From positions 1-34,015 of the IMG/VR virus record IMGVR_UViG_3300010885_029334: 34,015 nucleotides of DNA, one strand, 5' to 3'. This DNA is from a virus. The notes beneath the pieces were generated by a model. The model was not told the DNA's origin. It made no database searches and saw only the letters and a list, made by a program, of their open reading frames with translations. This document shows, piece after piece, positions 6,906 through 16,940 of this stretch; positions within the stretch are counted from its first letter, which is position 1, and each line of letters starts with the position of its first letter. The position numbers were made by a program, and so were the translations under genes.

Positions 6906-9466
6906 GCCGACTGCGCACTGTTCTGCTGGATATCGGTGAGGCGCCGGGGGACACCCGGGCCTTTACCCATGTGGGCGACCGCAAGATCAAACTCTTCGAC
7001 ATGGGCGGAGGCAGCGCACCTGCTGCTCCCACTTCGCAGAACGTCACCCAGACCTCCATCCCGGAATACGCGCGGCCCTACGTCGAGACCATGCTCGGCA
7101 AGGCGCAGTCGCTCACGCAGAGCGATCAGCCGACATCGTACACAGGGCAGCGGGTGGCGGGCTTCACCCCCATGCAGCAGCAGGCGTTCAGCAACCTGCA
7201 GGGCATGGACGTGGCGGAGCAGGTGGGGCAGGGGACGAATCTCGCCAACACCGCGGGGATCGGCGCTCTCGGAGCGGGGCAAGCGTACGCCAATCAGGCG
7301 ACCAACCCGGCATCCGTTCAGTCGTACATGTCTCCGTACATGCAGAACGTGGTTGACTGGCAGAAGGACCAAGCCGTTGCGGACTATGGCCGCCAGCTCC
7401 CCGGCATGCAAGCCGCGCAGATCGGGCAGGGTGCCTTTGGTGGATCGCGCACGGCCATCATGCAGTCAGAAGCGCAGCGCAACCTGCAGAACCAACTCGC
7501 TGGAATCCAAGCGCTGGGCTCCCAGAAGGCCTACGATTCGGCCACGCAGCAGCAGCAGTTCGGTGCCAACCTCGGCATGCAAGGCTATCAGACTGCCGGT
7601 CAGCAGGCCCAGACGCTCGGCCAGCTGGGCCAGACGCAGTACGGTCAGCAGATGGGGATCACCTCGGGGCTGCAGTCAGCTGGCGGGCAGCAGCAAGCGC
7701 TCGAGCAGCAGAATCTGAGCAACAACTATCAGGACTACCTGAACCAGCTGAACTACCCATACAAGCAGCTCGGCTTCATGTCCGACATCTTGCGCGGCAT
7801 GCCGCTTACGCAGCAGTCGCAGTCGGTCTACCAAGCACCGCCTTCGGCCACTAACCAGCTCATGGCGTACGGGCTGGGTGCGTACGGGCTGGGTAACCTC
7901 TTCGGGGGTACCCCGAAGAAAGCAGGTGGAGTGATCAAGGCTTTTGCCGCGGGGGGTGGGGTGCTGGGTGATCTGTCCCGTATCCCCGAGCAGACGTTGC
8001 AGCAGGCTGCACTCGGCAAGTCCGACATGATCGGGGCCGAAGACGCGCAGCGCGAGCTTCGCCGTCGCGTGGAGATTCGTCGTGCCGTGCACGGGCAGCA
8101 GGCACAAGCGCAGATGGCGCAGCCGCCGATGGCAGGCGGGATGGATGCAGGTGTGGGCGCGCTTAACCCGGGCAATATGGACTTCGCGGATGGCGGGATT
8201 GTGGCGTTCGCGGATAGAGGACTTGTGCAGGATGCTCCGGTTCGCTCAACCTCTGGCGGTGAAAGCTGGTTTTTGGACGTGCCTGAAGAAATCCGTGATC
8301 CTTCGACGTCTTTCTACAAGGCAATCCCCAACCCACTGTACTCGCAGCTATCGCCCTTGGTTTTTCCAACTAGAGCTGAAGCTGAAAGGGTCTATAAGAA
8401 TACGTACCAAGCTCTGTACCCAAAGGCGGGTGCAGCAGCACCCGCTGCGTATTCTCCGGCCCCCTCGGATGACATATACCCCCGCCCGGCTTCTAGCGTT
8501 ACTGCATCGCAAGCCGCTCCCAGCGTTGCAGCGCTTCGCGCCACGCGCACCGCTACTCCAACCCCCGCAGCACCCGCTTCACCGGGTGGACTTGCCATGG
8601 GCGCGCAGGACTACAGCGGTGCTTCGCCTACAGGGGTTGAGCGCTTGCTTAGCGCCACGCCAGAGTCCGAGATGGACAGTATCAAGCGCTATGCTGTGAT
8701 GAGCGAGAGTCTTACCAAAGCCGACCGGGATGCACTGTCAGCCAAGGAAGAAGCTATCCGCAAGAAAACCGAAGGCGATAAAGGGAACCGGCTGGATACG
8801 GCGCGGGGTGTAACTGCTTTGGGGGCTGCTAGTGAGTTGCTTGCCTCGGGCCGGAACCGGGCTGCGTCGATCGGTGCTGCGTTGAAGCTCGCGGCTGGTG
8901 AGGGCAAAGAGTACGCGGACAAGGAGCAGAAGATCGGTGACAAGATGGACGCCTCCGATCTCGCGGCTGCGCAGTCTCGCCTTGCGTTGAAGCAAGGTGA
9001 TGTGCAGCTGGGTGCCACACTGATGGGCCGCAGCCAAGAGATGCGGGTGAAAGCTGCAGAAGCCGCTGGCACGATTGCGTACCGTCGGGCGATGGTACAG
9101 CTGGAAGGCCAAGGGCTCTCGATCAAAGAAATGCAGGCTCGGGCGGAAGCCGCCAAGCATGATGCGGAGACACACATCCTTATCCCTGCGCTGGCGGCGC
9201 GGTACAACGCGGAAGCGCGGGTTGCGGGCGCCAAGGGGCAAGTGGACCCGGTGAAAGCGCGGGATATGGCCGCGGACAACGCGATGGCATGGGTAAAAAC
9301 TATGGCCGCCGCTGACCCTACGTTCATGCGGAAGAATCCCAATGCGTACGAGGATAGAGTACGCTCGATATACGCCTACCTGACGACAGGGCAGATGCCT
9401 GCAGCGCAGGGGCTTCAAAGCGACCAAGTGCCGGGAGCTGTTGCGGGCAAAATCAGCGTACAGTAA
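6902..9466 (+). CDS. Gln/Ala-rich internal virion or tail protein (854 aa)
   Basis: Residues about 48-110 contain SIPEYARPYVETMLGKAQ and TGQRVAGFTPMQQQAF, a signature I associate with a widespread structural protein of environmental podoviruses. Residues about 170-290 are Gln-rich with repeated Q/G/L heptad-like stretches. Short GGV/GGI turns (KKAGGVIKAFAAGG, FADGGIVAFADRG) follow at about 338-440. Residues about 480-580 are Pro/Ala/Ser-rich and probably flexible, and about 585-800 are an Ala-rich charged helical region. The position resembles T7 gp14/gp15, so it may join the DNA-ejection apparatus; this is inference. The start overlaps the GNAT-like gene (ATGA), and the next gene follows after nine bases that hold AAGGAG. 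Confidence 0.8.
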   Translation: MSRLRTVLLDIGEAPGDTRAFTHVGDRKIKLFDMGGGSAPAAPTSQNVTQTSIPEYARPYVETMLGKAQSLTQSDQPTSYTGQRVAGFTPMQQQAFSNLQGMDVAEQVGQGTNLANTAGIGALGAGQAYANQATNPASVQSYMSPYMQNVVDWQKDQAVADYGRQLPGMQAAQIGQGAFGGSRTAIMQSEAQRNLQNQLAGIQALGSQKAYDSATQQQQFGANLGMQGYQTAGQQAQTLGQLGQTQYGQQMGITSGLQSAGGQQQALEQQNLSNNYQDYLNQLNYPYKQLGFMSDILRGMPLTQQSQSVYQAPPSATNQLMAYGLGAYGLGNLFGGTPKKAGGVIKAFAAGGGVLGDLSRIPEQTLQQAALGKSDMIGAEDAQRELRRRVEIRRAVHGQQAQAQMAQPPMAGGMDAGVGALNPGNMDFADGGIVAFADRGLVQDAPVRSTSGGESWFLDVPEEIRDPSTSFYKAIPNPLYSQLSPLVFPTRAEAERVYKNTYQALYPKAGAAAPAAYSPAPSDDIYPRPASSVTASQAAPSVAALRATRTATPTPAAPASPGGLAMGAQDYSGASPTGVERLLSATPESEMDSIKRYAVMSESLTKADRDALSAKEEAIRKKTEGDKGNRLDTARGVTALGAASELLASGRNRAASIGAALKLAAGEGKEYADKEQKIGDKMDASDLAAAQSRLALKQGDVQLGATLMGRSQEMRVKAAEAAGTIAYRRAMVQLEGQGLSIKEMQARAEAAKHDAETHILIPALAARYNAEARVAGAKGQVDPVKARDMAADNAMAWVKTMAAADPTFMRKNPNAYEDRVRSIYAYLTTGQMPAAQGLQSDQVPGAVAGKISVQ

Positions 9467-9475
9467 GGAGCCACA

Positions 9476-12400
9476 ATGCCCTATCTACGGACCCCCTCCG
9501 GGCAGTACCTAGAAGTCCCCCCGGGGTTGAGCGACGCGCAAGCCGTAGACCTCGCTAAGAAGCAGTTTCCGGCTCTTTACGGCATCAAGCCTACGCTCGG
9601 CGGCAACCTGCGTGAGATACCCGGGGGCCTTGCCGAAGGTTTTGTCAGCACGCTGACGGGCGCTGCCCGTGGCGTTGGCGCTCTCTTGCCTGACGAGCAG
9701 GAAGCATCGCTTGGCCGGGGCATCGCGTCCCTTGAAAACACGCTCATCCCCAAGGCTGCACCGGGATACGAAGATTCGATCGGCCGCAAGGGCGCGTCCG
9801 CACTGGGCAGCATGCTGAGCTTTGCGTTGCCGGGTGGGGCAGTGGGGGCTGGAGCAAAAGCACTGGGCGCGGGAACGGCGGGTATCAAGGCCGCGCAGCT
9901 TGCAGCGCTCACTCCGCTTGCGGCCGCGAGTGGTGCAGGTGAAGCACGGCAGCGCGCCGAAGAAGCAGGCGCAACGCCCGAAGAGAAGCGCACGGCCACT
10001 CAGCTGGGGATACTCCCGGGCCTTACCGATGTCCTCCCTGTCGAGCGCTTGCTTGGTTCGATGGCTAAGGTCGAGTTGAAGTCCGTCATGGACTACGTGA
10101 AGCGTGCGCTCGTGACAGGCGGGTTCGAGGGCGCACAGGAAGCGGCGCAGAACGCAGCGCAGAACCTGATCGCCAAGCAGCAGTACAAGCCGGACCAAGC
10201 GATCATGGAGGGGGTGGGTGAGGGCGCTGCCTATGGTGGTGGCGCGGGCGCGGTAGCACAGGCGCTTCTCGATCTCACGGTCGGGCGCCGGCACGCAAGT
10301 CGACTCAGAGGGATACAGGCTGAGAAGGACGCAGCAGCCGCCGCAGCAGCGAACCCCCCGCAAGAGGAAGCCGCGCCTCCTTCACCCGCCGCTGCGGGTC
10401 CGGTGTCCCCCTCCGCGCCCATCCAGACGGACATGTTTGCTGGAGCTTCTGCTCCTTCCGAGTCGTCTGTCGATGATGCGGAAGAGCCCACGATGCGGGC
10501 CGCGCGCCTGCTCGGGCAGCAAAAGAACATGCGAGACCTTGCCGACGACCTCACGGTTAAAGCGCGGCAGGCTCGTGAGGCGGGTGATCTTGATGCGGCG
10601 GAGCGATTTGTCTCGCAGATCGAGCGTGTGCGGGGTGCGCTGGAAGCAACAAGTGCGCAGGCTGAAGCCGAAGGGGTGGCTCCGATAGACTCGGAGAAGC
10701 GCCTCGCTGATCTGGAGAAGACACGGAAGAAGATCGAGAAGCAGCTTCAGGCCAAAGCCGATGAGGGGGATGAGGCCGCTGCGCTGGCGCTCCAAAAGAA
10801 ACTCGCTGAAGTCTCCCGGGAAGCTGCGTCTTTGCAGGGTATGCTGAAGGGACTTCCCACGCTCGAGCAAGGGAACATTGAGCGCGAGACCGAGGCGGTT
10901 GCCGGCGCGAGGCCTGACTTTGGCGTGCAGCCTGTTGCCCTTCAAGGCGAAGAGACTGCGCAGATGGCTGATGAGCAGGAGCAGCTCCAGCTGCAGGGCC
11001 GACGTCAGCAAATTCTCAAACAGCGCGCGCAGAACCTGAGTGACGTCGAACTTGCTGACGTTGCTGACCGCGTACAGAAAATGGTGGAGAGCGCTCCGCT
11101 CGAGACGATCCTGATCGGACGGGGGGTTGCCCTTGCGGAGACAACGAAGCGCCGCGCGCAACTCGCGGAGGCAGAAGCAGCGCTGAAAGATGGACGCATT
11201 GTCCCGTCGCTCGCTTCGCTTTTCAGCCTTGGCGAGTTGAAAGGGCAGACCCTTGATCTGAACAACTACGACGATGCCAAAAAGGCAGCACCCGTTCTGC
11301 GGGCGCGGCGCGAAGAGCTTGAGCACCAGCGCACGAACGAGCACCCTAACCGTGAGCTGATCCGGGAGGGGGAGCTGACACCTGCGGGCAAGCGCTTTGC
11401 GGCAGGTGAGGCCACGTTGCAGGAGATACTCCGTCTGGGGCAGATTGCAGACGACACGGTGCGCCGCGACACGCCGGCAGTCAAGCTGGCGGAGACCGCT
11501 ACGCAAGCACCGAGTACCGAGAACATATTCCCCACCGCGAAGAACGCGACCAACGTGGGGATGCAGCGCTTGCAGGCCCTGCACGCCGGGAAAGCGGATG
11601 CCTACCTGAGTGAGTTCACGGGTGCGATCGACACGCTACGGGAAGACCCGGTGGTGCAGAACGGCAACGAACAGCAGGTGCGGCGCTATCTCCTTGACAA
11701 GCAGAGGGGCTTGAACAACCTGTTGGAGGGGTACATTGCGCACGCGACATCGCAGGTGGCCTACCAGCGCCGCCTTGCCGGTCTTGCCCCGCTCAAGATA
11801 GAGGAAGCACGGGCACTTGCTGAGCGTATCCGCAAACTGGCAGAGCCCTTTGAGCGGAACATGTACCAGTTCGTCCGCGGCGCGCCCATCAATAGCGCCA
11901 TGCAGGAGTTCACGGGTTCGGTGAAAGCTGCACAGGATGTGCTTGTCCGCAAGGGGCAGCCGAAAACGCAGATCGGGGCGTTTGACTTGTCTGCGGTGGG
12001 TGAGCGCGGGATGGCTGCGCGGGTCGAGGCCAACGCCGCTGCCGAGAAGGCACGGGAGGAAACCCCCACCCCCACGGAGGTGGCACCGGGGCAGGGTGAG
12101 CTGTTCTCCGGCGCTCTTGAGGACGCCAAGAAGCGGCGCGAGGCGCTGCTGCAAGGCCAGCAACCGGCCCAAGCACCGGCACCCAAGCCTGCTGCAAAGC
12201 CTGTACGTGCCACGCTGTCCACGCTGAAGGATGTGCTGCAGCAGCGCAGGGCCCCCACAGAGGCAGAGAAACAACAGGCAGAGCGCGATCAGAAAGAAAC
12301 GCTTGAGTCGCTGGATCGGGACATCGCCGCGCTCGAGCGGGAGGTGGCGTGGATGGCTAAGCCTCCCTCTGAAGAAAGCCTTGCAGCGGAGAAGAAGGCG

Positions 12401-15400
12401 TTCGACTTCCATGCAAGCAGGGCGATCGTCGAGGCACATGCCGCGCTGGATAAACGCGCTCGCCGCTGGAAAGCAACAGGGCGCCGTATGCGGGCTAAGC
12501 TTCTTGGCAAGGCCGAGAAAATAAAAGCAACGGGCAAGGCACAGCTGGACGCCGGCCCGACAGATACACGCGCCGCACGGGCGCAAATCGCTGCACGTAA
12601 AGAGCATGCGCAGGCTCTTGCACAGAGTGATCTTACCGAAGAGGAAGTTGAGGTGGAGTTGCAGAGTATTGCAAACCGTGCCAAGGAACTTATCGACGCA
12701 CAGATGACATCCGACTACGCGGCGTTCGTGCGGGAAGCGGACAAGCAGATGGCCGAAGCGAGCATCATGTACGACGCCGCGCTGCGCGATACCCTGCAGC
12801 AGCATGAAGCGATCGACGCCAGCATAGCGCAGCTTAACCGGGGAAGCGCCGCACCCAAAGGTAAGAGCCGGGGCCAGATTGCGTCGGAAGCCCGGGCAAA
12901 GCGCGACGCATTGATCCAGAAAAATGCACGGGAGGCAGCGGGCAAAACAGAATCTGCCGAGCTGGAGGAGCAGGACCGCGCACGCCAAGCGCAGGTTGAA
13001 GCCGCGCGGGAGGGACAAGAACGTCGACAGAAGAAGCCGGGCCGGGTGTCGTTCGAAGAGCTGGCTGCGCAGGTTGCGCGCTTGGACGAGCGCTTGAAGA
13101 ACCCGAACCTGACTGCAGGCGGGCGGAAGACTATCGTCACACAGCGGAACAAACTGAAGGGGCAGCTCGACGCGCCCGAGACACTGCGCAACGCCGACAA
13201 CTACAAGCCTGAGTCTCGCGGTAAGGCTACGGAGCAGCTTGCCACCGAGTTCAGCCGCCCGGAAAACATGTCGGAGCGCGGGAAGAAGAGAGCGCTTGCC
13301 AAGGCGAAGAAGAAGCTGGCTGCGGGCACGGGCACCGAGGCACAGAAGAACACCATTAGTGCCAGAATCGACTCGCTCAGCAGCTACTTCGAATCAGACG
13401 CGGGCGGACCGGACACGAACTACGACGCGAACGACTTGCGCAGTGAGCTGAACTTCGATCGGGATGACGGCGCTGCCCGGATGTTCGAGGGGAAGAAGCA
13501 GGCCGAGCGAGTCGACCCGCAGGCCGCGAAGGAGGCAGCCGATCGTATCATGTCGAAGCTGCCGAAAGGCGTGAAGGTTGTCTACGCTGCTACCGTCAAG
13601 AACGTGCCGATCAAGTTCTTGAAAGCGATAGAGCGGGGCGGCCTTGACCCGTCCGAAGTCAGCGGCATGATACTGCCGAGCGGCGAAACACTGGTGATCG
13701 GCGAGAACCATACCGATGTAGCGGACCTCGAGCGCACGTTTGCGCACGAGCTGATCGGGCACTACAGCATCGACACCCTTCTCGGGCCGGAGAAGTTCAA
13801 GCAGCTGACAGACGCGCTCTTCCCTGCTACGGAAGAGGGGTACAAGAAGCTGATGTCAACCGCGGTCGATCTTGGTGTCTACCCCGATGTGCTGACGGCC
13901 AGTATTGGGTTCGAGCGGATGGGCGTGAAGAACGATGCCTTCAGGAAAGCGCTGGTGCGCGAGCTGATCGCGCATGCTGCTGAAGGCCGGCCGGTCAAGC
14001 GTGATGCGGTGCAGCGTCTCAAGGATTTGTGGCACGGCTTGATTGGTGCGGTGCGTGACGCGCTGGCCCGGGCGGGTCTTGTCTCACCCGCCGGTATGGA
14101 TGCGCGCTCCGTACAGAAACTGATTCGAGAAGCGCACGCCGCGTTTGCGGGTGAGAAGCTGGGTGTGTACCGCTCACCCAATGGCGCTCTGGCTTTCCGC
14201 CAGCAACCGAAAGGGGGTGATCCAAGAGACCTTGCGCTGGGCGAAAAGGTACTTGGGCAGAACAAGCCTCTGAAAGATAAGCTTCTGAGAAAACACATGG
14301 GGCTTGAAGCGCTTGTTCGCTACGTTGATCGCTACGGCGTGAACCAGAAGATAGCTGACTCCGTAAAAGGTGATGTGCGGGCAGACCAAATGATGCACGA
14401 CGCGCGCTACGCCGACCAACGCATGAGCTTCACGAGTTCTGTTGCGGATATGGGGCCGCTCGTGCGGGAGTTGACGACTGATAAAAAGACGGGAGCCAAG
14501 TTCTACGTCTACAACGTGAAAGACGGCGCTAACCTGCGGCAGGTGGCGGACATCGTAGGCAAGGCGACCCGCGGCAATGCGGCAAAGAATGAGCAGGACT
14601 TTACAATGTTCATGATCGGGTCTCGCGCTGAAGAAGTGGGCTACGCAAAGTTCAACTTCAATCCGAAGGTCCAGCTTGAGATGCAAGATTTCATGCAGCG
14701 CATGCGCGCCGACAAAGAGAACGTCGCCATCTTCAAGAAAGCGCAGGAGGTCTACAACGCCTACAACAAAGGGCTGATTGACTTCATTGAGCAGACAGGG
14801 GCCGTGACGCCAGAAGCTGCGGCAAAGATGCGCAGCTACAAGAACTACGTGCCGTATTACCGCACGGACAAAGACGGTAACGTCAGTATGCTCTTTGACC
14901 CGGAGACGCCATTTCGAATTGGCGATCTGAAGAATCAGCCCCACTTGCAAGAACTGGTGGGGGGTGACTCTTCCATGTTCCGCGTGTTCGATAGCGCCAT
15001 CATGAACACAGGGCTTCTTTTGGATATGGGGCTTCGCAATCAGGCGACACAGACAACGGCGGAAACGCTGGCTGGATTGGGCCTTGGGAAAATTGCCAAG
15101 GGTAAAGGTGTTGACGGTAAAGAGATTCTGCGGTTCAAGCAAAACGGCGAGGAGATGCACATTCGTCTGAAGTTCGAGGGGACCGCGTTTGAGGGTATCC
15201 CCCCTTCGCTTCTTGTGCACGGGATGGAAGGCGTCTCTACGCTGGTGCCCACGTACGTGCGCCTGCTATCGGGTCCGGCCAAACTCCTTCGCAAGATGAT
15301 CACGCTCTCGCCCACCTATCCGATGGGCCAGCTGTTAAAAGACTCGATGGCCATGAACTTCACGACCGGCGCCTCGGGAGTACCGGTTCTGAATGCGCTG

Positions 15401-16765
15401 AAAGAAGCGGGTAAGATGTTTTCTGGTACGAGCGCTGCCGAAGAGACGCTTCGCCGAAGCGGGATGCTGAGCAGCAAGATTCTAACCGGGTCACATGAGG
15501 ACTACGCTACGATCCTGCGCCAGATTTCCAAGGGTGGCAGCTTTGATTTGGTGGCTAAGATGGAGCAGATCGGCATGATGGCCGATGCGGCCAACCGCGC
15601 AGTGCTTTACAACAGCTTCAAACAGCAGGGGCTGAATGAGATTGAGGCACGTATTGCCGCGTTGCAGGCGTTCAACTACAACCAGCGCGGGATATCGCCG
15701 TCGGTCTACCACCTCAACATGATGATCCCGTTCTTCAACGCGGGGATTCAGGGGTTGAACGTGTTCGCCAAAGCGGCTCGGGGCACCATGCCCTACAACG
15801 AGCGGTTGCAAGTTCAGAAAAAGTTTTTTGCCCGCGGTGCAATGATGCTTGCTATGACGGCGATGTACGCGGCTGCGCTGAGTGGGGAGGATTGGTACGA
15901 GGAGATTCCCGAAGAGGACAAGCTCCGGTACTGGTTCGTGAAGACCCCGGGGATGGAAGAGCCGATCCGCATCCCAATCCCGTTTGAAGTGGGCCTGCTT
16001 TTCAAGGCGCTCCCCGAAGCCGTGATACGTAGCGCGCGCCAAGACAAAGATGCAGCGCCTGTCCTGAAAGCGCTGGCTGGGTTGACGGCCAACATGCTGC
16101 CGGTGAATCCAGAGAATATGCTTCCTGCAGGCGTGAAGCCGATTGTTGAGCTTTGGGCCAACAAGGATTTCTACCGGGGGCAGGACATTGAATCGGCGCG
16201 AGAGCGCAAACTGGACCCCGCCGAGCGCTATCGGGACAACACGACCGAACTGGCCAAGACGCTGAGCGCCGTTACGCCGATCTCCCCTGTGCAGGTAGAT
16301 CACTTGATCCGGGGATACACTGCGGGGCTGGGCATGGAGTTGGTGTCACTTCTCAATCCGTTTGTGACGGGCTTTGCGCCCAAGACTTCGGGTGAACCCG
16401 CTACGCCGAAGATGAGCCAAGTGCCCGTTGCGCGTGCGTTCTTCCAGCCGCTTGATGCGCGGGGGTTGATCGACCGGGCCTATGAGGTCATGGAAGACGC
16501 GGACCGACGCGAGGCTACATACAAGAAGCTCGTTGAGGAGGGGCGTACGGACGAGGCCGACGTCTACCTCGACAAGTACGTGAACGATATCTCGCTTGGA
16601 AAGAGCGCCGATAAGTTCCGCCAGCAAATGGGCAAGTTGATTGCGTACGAGCGCCAAATCCGGGCAGATGGTACGATGGGCGGGCCTGAGAAGCGTGAGG
16701 CGCTGGACGAGCTGAAGCAGCTCAAGATCGACACGGCCAAGGCCTACGCTAGCGCTGCCTTTTGA
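9476..16765 (+). CDS. giant polyvalent-type virion protein, probably ejected (2429 aa)
   Basis: This is the largest gene, with AAGGAG ahead of its ATG. Residues 12-33 (LEVPPGLSDAQAVDLAKKQF) match the N-terminal lead of very large phage virion proteins. Gly/Ala-rich amphipathic stretches lie at about 110-150 and 225-265. Residues about 340-1300 are a long charged coiled-coil region. Residue 1424 starts HELIGHY, a zincin-like H-E...G-H motif with one extra residue compared with HExxH. Residues about 1600-2429 form a folded C-terminal region whose segment near 1940 (LSPTYPMGQLLKDSM) resembles the LPD38-type domain of large polyvalent proteins. Size and place in the order suggest T7 gp16-like ejection into the host. 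No lysozyme or transglycosylase motif was recognised. The domain names are from memory and tentative. Confidence 0.85.
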   Translation: MPYLRTPSGQYLEVPPGLSDAQAVDLAKKQFPALYGIKPTLGGNLREIPGGLAEGFVSTLTGAARGVGALLPDEQEASLGRGIASLENTLIPKAAPGYEDSIGRKGASALGSMLSFALPGGAVGAGAKALGAGTAGIKAAQLAALTPLAAASGAGEARQRAEEAGATPEEKRTATQLGILPGLTDVLPVERLLGSMAKVELKSVMDYVKRALVTGGFEGAQEAAQNAAQNLIAKQQYKPDQAIMEGVGEGAAYGGGAGAVAQALLDLTVGRRHASRLRGIQAEKDAAAAAAANPPQEEAAPPSPAAAGPVSPSAPIQTDMFAGASAPSESSVDDAEEPTMRAARLLGQQKNMRDLADDLTVKARQAREAGDLDAAERFVSQIERVRGALEATSAQAEAEGVAPIDSEKRLADLEKTRKKIEKQLQAKADEGDEAAALALQKKLAEVSREAASLQGMLKGLPTLEQGNIERETEAVAGARPDFGVQPVALQGEETAQMADEQEQLQLQGRRQQILKQRAQNLSDVELADVADRVQKMVESAPLETILIGRGVALAETTKRRAQLAEAEAALKDGRIVPSLASLFSLGELKGQTLDLNNYDDAKKAAPVLRARREELEHQRTNEHPNRELIREGELTPAGKRFAAGEATLQEILRLGQIADDTVRRDTPAVKLAETATQAPSTENIFPTAKNATNVGMQRLQALHAGKADAYLSEFTGAIDTLREDPVVQNGNEQQVRRYLLDKQRGLNNLLEGYIAHATSQVAYQRRLAGLAPLKIEEARALAERIRKLAEPFERNMYQFVRGAPINSAMQEFTGSVKAAQDVLVRKGQPKTQIGAFDLSAVGERGMAARVEANAAAEKAREETPTPTEVAPGQGELFSGALEDAKKRREALLQGQQPAQAPAPKPAAKPVRATLSTLKDVLQQRRAPTEAEKQQAERDQKETLESLDRDIAALEREVAWMAKPPSEESLAAEKKAFDFHASRAIVEAHAALDKRARRWKATGRRMRAKLLGKAEKIKATGKAQLDAGPTDTRAARAQIAARKEHAQALAQSDLTEEEVEVELQSIANRAKELIDAQMTSDYAAFVREADKQMAEASIMYDAALRDTLQQHEAIDASIAQLNRGSAAPKGKSRGQIASEARAKRDALIQKNAREAAGKTESAELEEQDRARQAQVEAAREGQERRQKKPGRVSFEELAAQVARLDERLKNPNLTAGGRKTIVTQRNKLKGQLDAPETLRNADNYKPESRGKATEQLATEFSRPENMSERGKKRALAKAKKKLAAGTGTEAQKNTISARIDSLSSYFESDAGGPDTNYDANDLRSELNFDRDDGAARMFEGKKQAERVDPQAAKEAADRIMSKLPKGVKVVYAATVKNVPIKFLKAIERGGLDPSEVSGMILPSGETLVIGENHTDVADLERTFAHELIGHYSIDTLLGPEKFKQLTDALFPATEEGYKKLMSTAVDLGVYPDVLTASIGFERMGVKNDAFRKALVRELIAHAAEGRPVKRDAVQRLKDLWHGLIGAVRDALARAGLVSPAGMDARSVQKLIREAHAAFAGEKLGVYRSPNGALAFRQQPKGGDPRDLALGEKVLGQNKPLKDKLLRKHMGLEALVRYVDRYGVNQKIADSVKGDVRADQMMHDARYADQRMSFTSSVADMGPLVRELTTDKKTGAKFYVYNVKDGANLRQVADIVGKATRGNAAKNEQDFTMFMIGSRAEEVGYAKFNFNPKVQLEMQDFMQRMRADKENVAIFKKAQEVYNAYNKGLIDFIEQTGAVTPEAAAKMRSYKNYVPYYRTDKDGNVSMLFDPETPFRIGDLKNQPHLQELVGGDSSMFRVFDSAIMNTGLLLDMGLRNQATQTTAETLAGLGLGKIAKGKGVDGKEILRFKQNGEEMHIRLKFEGTAFEGIPPSLLVHGMEGVSTLVPTYVRLLSGPAKLLRKMITLSPTYPMGQLLKDSMAMNFTTGASGVPVLNALKEAGKMFSGTSAAEETLRRSGMLSSKILTGSHEDYATILRQISKGGSFDLVAKMEQIGMMADAANRAVLYNSFKQQGLNEIEARIAALQAFNYNQRGISPSVYHLNMMIPFFNAGIQGLNVFAKAARGTMPYNERLQVQKKFFARGAMMLAMTAMYAAALSGEDWYEEIPEEDKLRYWFVKTPGMEEPIRIPIPFEVGLLFKALPEAVIRSARQDKDAAPVLKALAGLTANMLPVNPENMLPAGVKPIVELWANKDFYRGQDIESARERKLDPAERYRDNTTELAKTLSAVTPISPVQVDHLIRGYTAGLGMELVSLLNPFVTGFAPKTSGEPATPKMSQVPVARAFFQPLDARGLIDRAYEVMEDADRREATYKKLVEEGRTDEADVYLDKYVNDISLGKSADKFRQQMGKLIAYERQIRADGTMGGPEKREALDELKQLKIDTAKAYASAAF

Positions 16766-16940
16766 AGTAGACGCCAAGCATTCCGTTCTTGATCCCGGTC
16801 AGGGCTACGCCACGGCAGTTGTTGTAGATCGCCGCGCGTAGTCCGTCCGTCTTGGTCTTGTCGGGGGTAAGTGTGGGAACGAAGAACCCGCCTCCTATCG
16901 GAGTCTCATTCCACGGGTAGTGTACGGTCGGGATTTTCAA
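16749..16940 (-). CDS. small conserved-looking phage protein (63 aa)
   Basis: A 63-residue protein starting with a TTG codon at 16940, 35 bases before the end of the primase-helicase gene. The N-terminal YPWNETPIGGGFFVPTL stretch resembles small phage proteins with a W-E-T-P-x-G-G-G-F-F pattern that I have seen in replication regions; function is unknown. The rest is a compact beta-rich pattern ending in LGVYFKRQR. No strong ribosome-binding site is seen, so expression would rely on coupling to the primase gene. Its stop lies inside the last codons of the convergent giant gene, giving a 17-base tail-to-tail overlap. Confidence 0.6.
   Translation of the reverse strand: MKIPTVHYPWNETPIGGGFFVPTLTPDKTKTDGLRAAIYNNCRGVALTGIKNGMLGVYFKRQR

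Noticed and set aside
10382-13018. Long minus-strand open frames (400 and 460 codons) opposite the giant gene
   Set aside because: They are antisense to a continuous plus-strand coding sequence, lack ribosome-binding sites and show Cys/Leu/Arg-rich composition typical of GC-rich shadows.
13745-13762. Classical HExxH metallopeptidase call for the giant protein
   Set aside because: The motif is HELIGH with three residues between E and H, so it is reported only as zincin-like and not used to name the gene.
14174-16303. Minus-strand open frames of 348 and 270 codons
   Set aside because: Same reason: opposite the conserved-looking C-terminal part of the giant protein, with no recognisable motif and no operon context.
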